From positions 1 to 31,586 of the forward strand of contig CAZHUT010000005.1 in NCBI GenBank assembly GCA_964535545.1: a stretch of 31,586 bases of DNA. The letters run 5' to 3'. Source of the DNA: DALYCO01 sp964535545 (lineage in GTDB: Bacteria; Patescibacteriota; Minisyncoccia; Phycocordibacterales; UBA9973). The notes beneath the pieces were generated by a model. It saw only the letters and a list, made by a program, of their open reading frames with translations, did no database searches and had not been told where the DNA came from. The number at the start of each line of letters is the position of its first letter. Position 1 is the stretch's first letter. The translations under genes were made by a program, and so were the position numbers. Below are positions 29,343 through 31,586 of the stretch, piece after piece.

Positions 29343-30206
29343 TTAGGAATTCCAACGAGCAAAGATTCCGCATGGCAAAAGCCGGGCTGTTTTTGATTCT
29401 TCGATTGCCAATTCGCCTATCTCAATTTTGCCGCCGTGCTTTTCAGTCAGTGACAATAAATTGTTTTGGTACGCAATCGGAGAGTATCCTGAGGCGTAAC
29501 CGTTTACCAAAAGAAACAGCGGTTTGTCTGAAAGAACTGATTTGCAGAGTGAAATGAGCTCATCAAAATTTTCTTCAATCTTCCAGATCTCTCCTTTTGG
29601 TCCGTGACCAAACGCTGGAGGATCTAAAAGAATGCCATCATATTTGTTTCCGCGCTTTACTTCTCGTTTCAAGAATGCGACAGCATCATCAAGGATCCAA
29701 CGAATTGGTTTTTCTGCGAGTCCGGAGAGTTCCTGATTTTTTCGTGCCCATGCAATGGCCATCTTTGATCCATCTACATGACAAACCTCTGCACCAGCTT
29801 TCGCGCACGCGAGGGACGCGCCGCCAGTGTAGCCAAAGAGATTGAGCACTTTAATTGGTCGCTTTGCGTCTCGGATCAATCGTCCCATCCAAATCCAGTT
29901 CTCCTTTTGCTCAGGAAACAATCCGGTGTGTTTGAATGTTGTCGGTCGGATCTCAAATGTAAGTTGAGCAAAATCTATCGTCCATGATTCTGGAAGTGAT
30001 TTTTTCTTTTTCCAATCTACCTCCTTGCCCTTACGAACAAAAACGGCATCAGCTTTATTCCATTCTGAATATGCAATATGAGGCTTCCAGAGCGCCTGAG
30101 GATCTGGACGCGACAAAACAAAAGAACCATAGCGCTCCAACTTCTTGCCGTCGCCGCTATCAATTAATTCATAATCTCGTTCGTCTTTTGTAATGAGCGT
30201 TGCCAT
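29343..30206 (-). CDS. Class I SAM-dependent RNA methyltransferase (RlmI/RlmK-like)
   Basis: 287 residues. N-terminal half (1-130) is a small beta domain ending HTGLFPEQKENWIWMGRLIR, typical of the family around PF10672. SAM-binding Rossmann part: VLNLFGYTGGASLACAKAGA (about 138-157), HVDGSKMAIAWARKN, and catalytic DPPAFGHGPKG (about 195-205). Family members make m5C or m7G in rRNA; substrate here unknown. The PUA domain of RlmI is absent. Its ATG is in a TAATATG junction with the DUF5654-like gene's stop. Confidence 0.88.
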   Translation of the reverse strand: MATLITKDERDYELIDSGDGKKLERYGSFVLSRPDPQALWKPHIAYSEWNKADAVFVRKGKEVDWKKKKSLPESWTIDFAQLTFEIRPTTFKHTGLFPEQKENWIWMGRLIRDAKRPIKVLNLFGYTGGASLACAKAGAEVCHVDGSKMAIAWARKNQELSGLAEKPIRWILDDAVAFLKREVKRGNKYDGILLDPPAFGHGPKGEIWKIEENFDELISLCKSVLSDKPLFLLVNGYASGYSPIAYQNNLLSLTEKHGGKIEIGELAIEESKTARLLPCGIFARWNS

Positions 30207-30207
30207 A

Positions 30208-30519
30208 TTATTTCTTATGGTCGTTATTTCGAAGCGTCTTGGCCAAGAGAAGCGTAATAACTACGGCAATCAAAGTAATGAGAACTGAGTACAGAAGCTT
30301 GTCGAGTACGGTATCGTTCGAGCCAAAAATGACATGAAAAAGTTCCTTGAGAGTATCTTCCCAGGCGAGAGCTGTGGTTAAGCCAAGTGAAGCAATCACG
30401 AGCACGATTACACGGTTTGAAAATTGATCTGCAACTGTATGCACCTTGAGTTCCTTGAGCAATTCCTTAGTTTCCTCAAAATTGAGGTGCTTCATGAGTT
30501 CTTCGTTGTGTTCTTCCAT
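30208..30519 (-). CDS. Small two-helix membrane protein (DUF5654-like)
   Basis: 103 residues from the ATG at 30519. An acidic coil (MEEHNEELMKHLNFEETKEL) precedes two TM helices (VIVLVIASLGLTTALAWEDT and LYSVLITLIAVVITLLLAKTL). The pattern LTTALAWEDTLKELF matches what I know of DUF5654 proteins, an uncharacterised family. A longer frame would start in the terminator hairpin. The extended -10 six bases before the ATG supports this start. It heads the operon with the methyltransferase and CPBP-like genes. Confidence 0.75.
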   Translation of the reverse strand: MEEHNEELMKHLNFEETKELLKELKVHTVADQFSNRVIVLVIASLGLTTALAWEDTLKELFHVIFGSNDTVLDKLLYSVLITLIAVVITLLLAKTLRNNDHKK

Positions 30520-30525
30520 GAAAGT

Positions 30526-30534
30526 ACTATACCA
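30526..30534 (-). promoter_or_regulatory. Extended -10 of the DUF5654-like operon
   Basis: Minus strand TGG-TATAGT (30526-30534), six bases (ACTTTC), ATG at 30519; it follows directly after the upstream terminator T-run. Confidence 0.7.
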
Positions 30535-30576
30535 AAAAGCACCGGCCCGGGCCACTATGTGGCCCGGGCCGGTGCT
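30533..30576 (-). terminator. Very stable terminator after the ribonucleotide reductase gene
   Basis: AGCACCGGCCCGGGCCAC (30538-30555), loop TAT, and its perfect complement (30559-30576); TTTTT follows on the minus strand. An 18-bp stem without mismatch. Confidence 0.93.
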
Positions 30577-30585
30577 GGTCTGCTT

Positions 30586-31586
30586 TTACTGAGATTCTTC
30601 TTTCTTCTTTGAGTGTCCGTGCGCATCCACTTCGTACGCAGTGTTCTGCTGTTCGAAGAAGTTTACGAGTTCGTACACGTCTGTTGCTCCGGTCATCCAT
30701 TTTGCAGGGTTTGTCGCATTGTAATGCTTTGGCATACCGAGCTCTTCGAGACGGCGGTCAGCAACATATTTCACATACTGGTTTACGTATTCTGCGTTCA
30801 AACCAAGAATACCTGTTGGGAACAAATCCTGATTGTACTGAACTTCAAGGTCCACACCTTCGATAACAATGTTTCGGATTTCTTCAGCGAATTCAGCAGT
30901 GAGCAATTCTGGGTTTTCTTCCAAGATGTTCATGATCAAGTTCATACCGAATTTCAAATGCAATGATTCATCGCGGATAACCCAGTTGATCATTGAAGCA
31001 AAGTTTCGGAGCTTGTTGCGCTGACGGAATGAAAGCACAACCATGAAACCTGAATAGAACCAGATACCTTCCATCACAATGTTTGTCGCTACAAGGTTTC
31101 GGATGAATTCTTTTTTACCTTCTGGACTATCAATATCAAGTGTGACTTCAGTCATGCGCTTCAAGTATTTTGTGATGAAGCCTTCCTTTTTGACCATTGA
31201 ATCAGTCTCAGTGTGGATCTTGTAGATTGTATCGCGATCCATTGGGAATGTTTCAAGAACGTATTCAAACGCTACACAGTGGTTTGCTTCTTCCCACATT
31301 TGCTTTGCGAGATAGAGATGGCATTCTGGTGACTTGATGTATGGATATACACCGAGCGCGAGTGAGCGGTTCACAATCAATTCAGCTGGGTTAAAGAATG
31401 ACATCAAAAACTTCACTGCGTGACGTTCATCTTCTGTCATATCGTTCCAGTCTTTCAAATCTTCACCGAGTGGAATTTCGTGTGGGAACCAGGTGTTTCG
31501 CACTGCTTGGTTATAGAGTTCATACGCCCACTTGTAATGCATTGGGTGTAGACTTGTATCTTCGGGGGTTGCTTTTCCTACGAGCA
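30586..31586 (-). CDS. nrdB: Ribonucleotide reductase small (beta) subunit, class Ic-like, start outside window
   Basis: Makes the radical/metal cofactor that lets the alpha subunit reduce ribonucleotides. The frame is open to base 31586; an internal ATG lies at 31542, but residues before it (GKATPEDTSLHP) suit the family, so the true start is upstream of the window. Numbering from that ATG: metal ligands Glu54 (NPAELIVNR), Glu85 and His88 (WEEANH), Glu158 (VMEGIWFYSGF), Glu192 and His195 (RDESLH). Spacing agrees with E. coli R2 (84/115/118/204/238/241). Two positions differ as in Chlamydia R2: Glu for Asp84, and Phe92 where the radical Tyr122 would be. A C-terminal Tyr (NTAYEVD) is kept. Followed by a strong terminator. 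Confidence 0.95.
   Translation of the reverse strand, partial: LVGKATPEDTSLHPMHYKWAYELYNQAVRNTWFPHEIPLGEDLKDWNDMTEDERHAVKFLMSFFNPAELIVNRSLALGVYPYIKSPECHLYLAKQMWEEANHCVAFEYVLETFPMDRDTIYKIHTETDSMVKKEGFITKYLKRMTEVTLDIDSPEGKKEFIRNLVATNIVMEGIWFYSGFMVVLSFRQRNKLRNFASMINWVIRDESLHLKFGMNLIMNILEENPELLTAEFAEEIRNIVIEGVDLEVQYNQDLFPTGILGLNAEYVNQYVKYVADRRLEELGMPKHYNATNPAKWMTGATDVYELVNFFEQQNTAYEVDAHGHSKKKEESQ

Overview
The window looks like a chromosomal stretch of a Patescibacteria (Candidate Phyla Radiation, Parcubacteria-like) genome. I infer this from the families present: small secreted peptidoglycan-binding-domain proteins, TrmB-type regulators, a multi-zinc-ribbon protein of the kind often seen in these genomes, a 'VUT' transporter, MacA/MacB-like export genes without outer-membrane genes, and almost no Shine-Dalgarno sequences. 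No rRNA, tRNA, CRISPR array or insertion sequence was found. No gene-free stretch exceeds 300 bases.

Layout. Bases 1-4260 (minus strand): 3' part of glyA, a secreted peptidoglycan-binding protein plus a short-chain dehydrogenase, a DEAD-box RNA helicase with a Gly/Arg/Lys-rich N-terminus, and a small three-helix membrane protein. Bases 4317-7111 (plus): thyA, an unlisted 49-residue ORF, a cytosolic gluzincin-like protein and a Cys-rich small protein. Then a TrmB-family regulator (minus) with a consensus promoter, a small unknown protein, and a 565-residue zinc-ribbon protein. Bases 10126-11578: a divergent pair, a lamin-tail protein with a Bacteroidota type IX secretion-like tail and an ECF sigma factor, bounded by terminators and probably acquired. 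Next folA (plus), followed by a minus-strand nucleotide cluster: YhhQ-type transporter, CofE-like ligase, dCMP deaminase, YjjX-type NTPase and an unknown. A short noncoding RNA or leader with its own promoter and terminator precedes the transporter. Bases 15280-19900: a secreted NHL-propeller protein, rplK, a SET-domain methyltransferase gene on the opposite strand, nusG, secE, and a small unknown gene behind a perfect consensus promoter. Bases 19973-26201 (minus): FKBP isomerase, MacA-like adaptor, ABC ATPase, two MacB-like permeases and a SIMPL-domain protein. Then a membrane metallophosphoesterase (plus), a 417-residue unknown, a CPBP-like membrane protein, an RlmI-like methyltransferase, a small two-helix protein, and a ribonucleotide reductase small subunit running off the right edge.

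How the genes fit together. Most of the de novo dTTP route is here: ribonucleotide reductase, dCMP deaminase, thymidylate synthase, SHMT (methylene-THF supply) and DHFR (THF regeneration), plus YjjX to remove damaged purine nucleotides. The 25665-26201 to 19973 block looks like one cell-envelope export/quality-control unit.

Most striking signals: (1) a ribonucleotide reductase beta subunit with the Glu-for-Asp and Phe-for-Tyr pattern of the Chlamydia-type class Ic enzyme; (2) the Bacteroidota-like lamin-tail/ECF pair; (3) a recurring promoter grammar in which an extended -10 box lies exactly six bases before the start codon, implying leaderless mRNAs, together with repeated TAATATG stop-start junctions and an absence of Shine-Dalgarno motifs; (4) a candidate structured RNA before the YhhQ-type gene; (5) a SET-domain gene lying inside the secE-nusG-rplK block.
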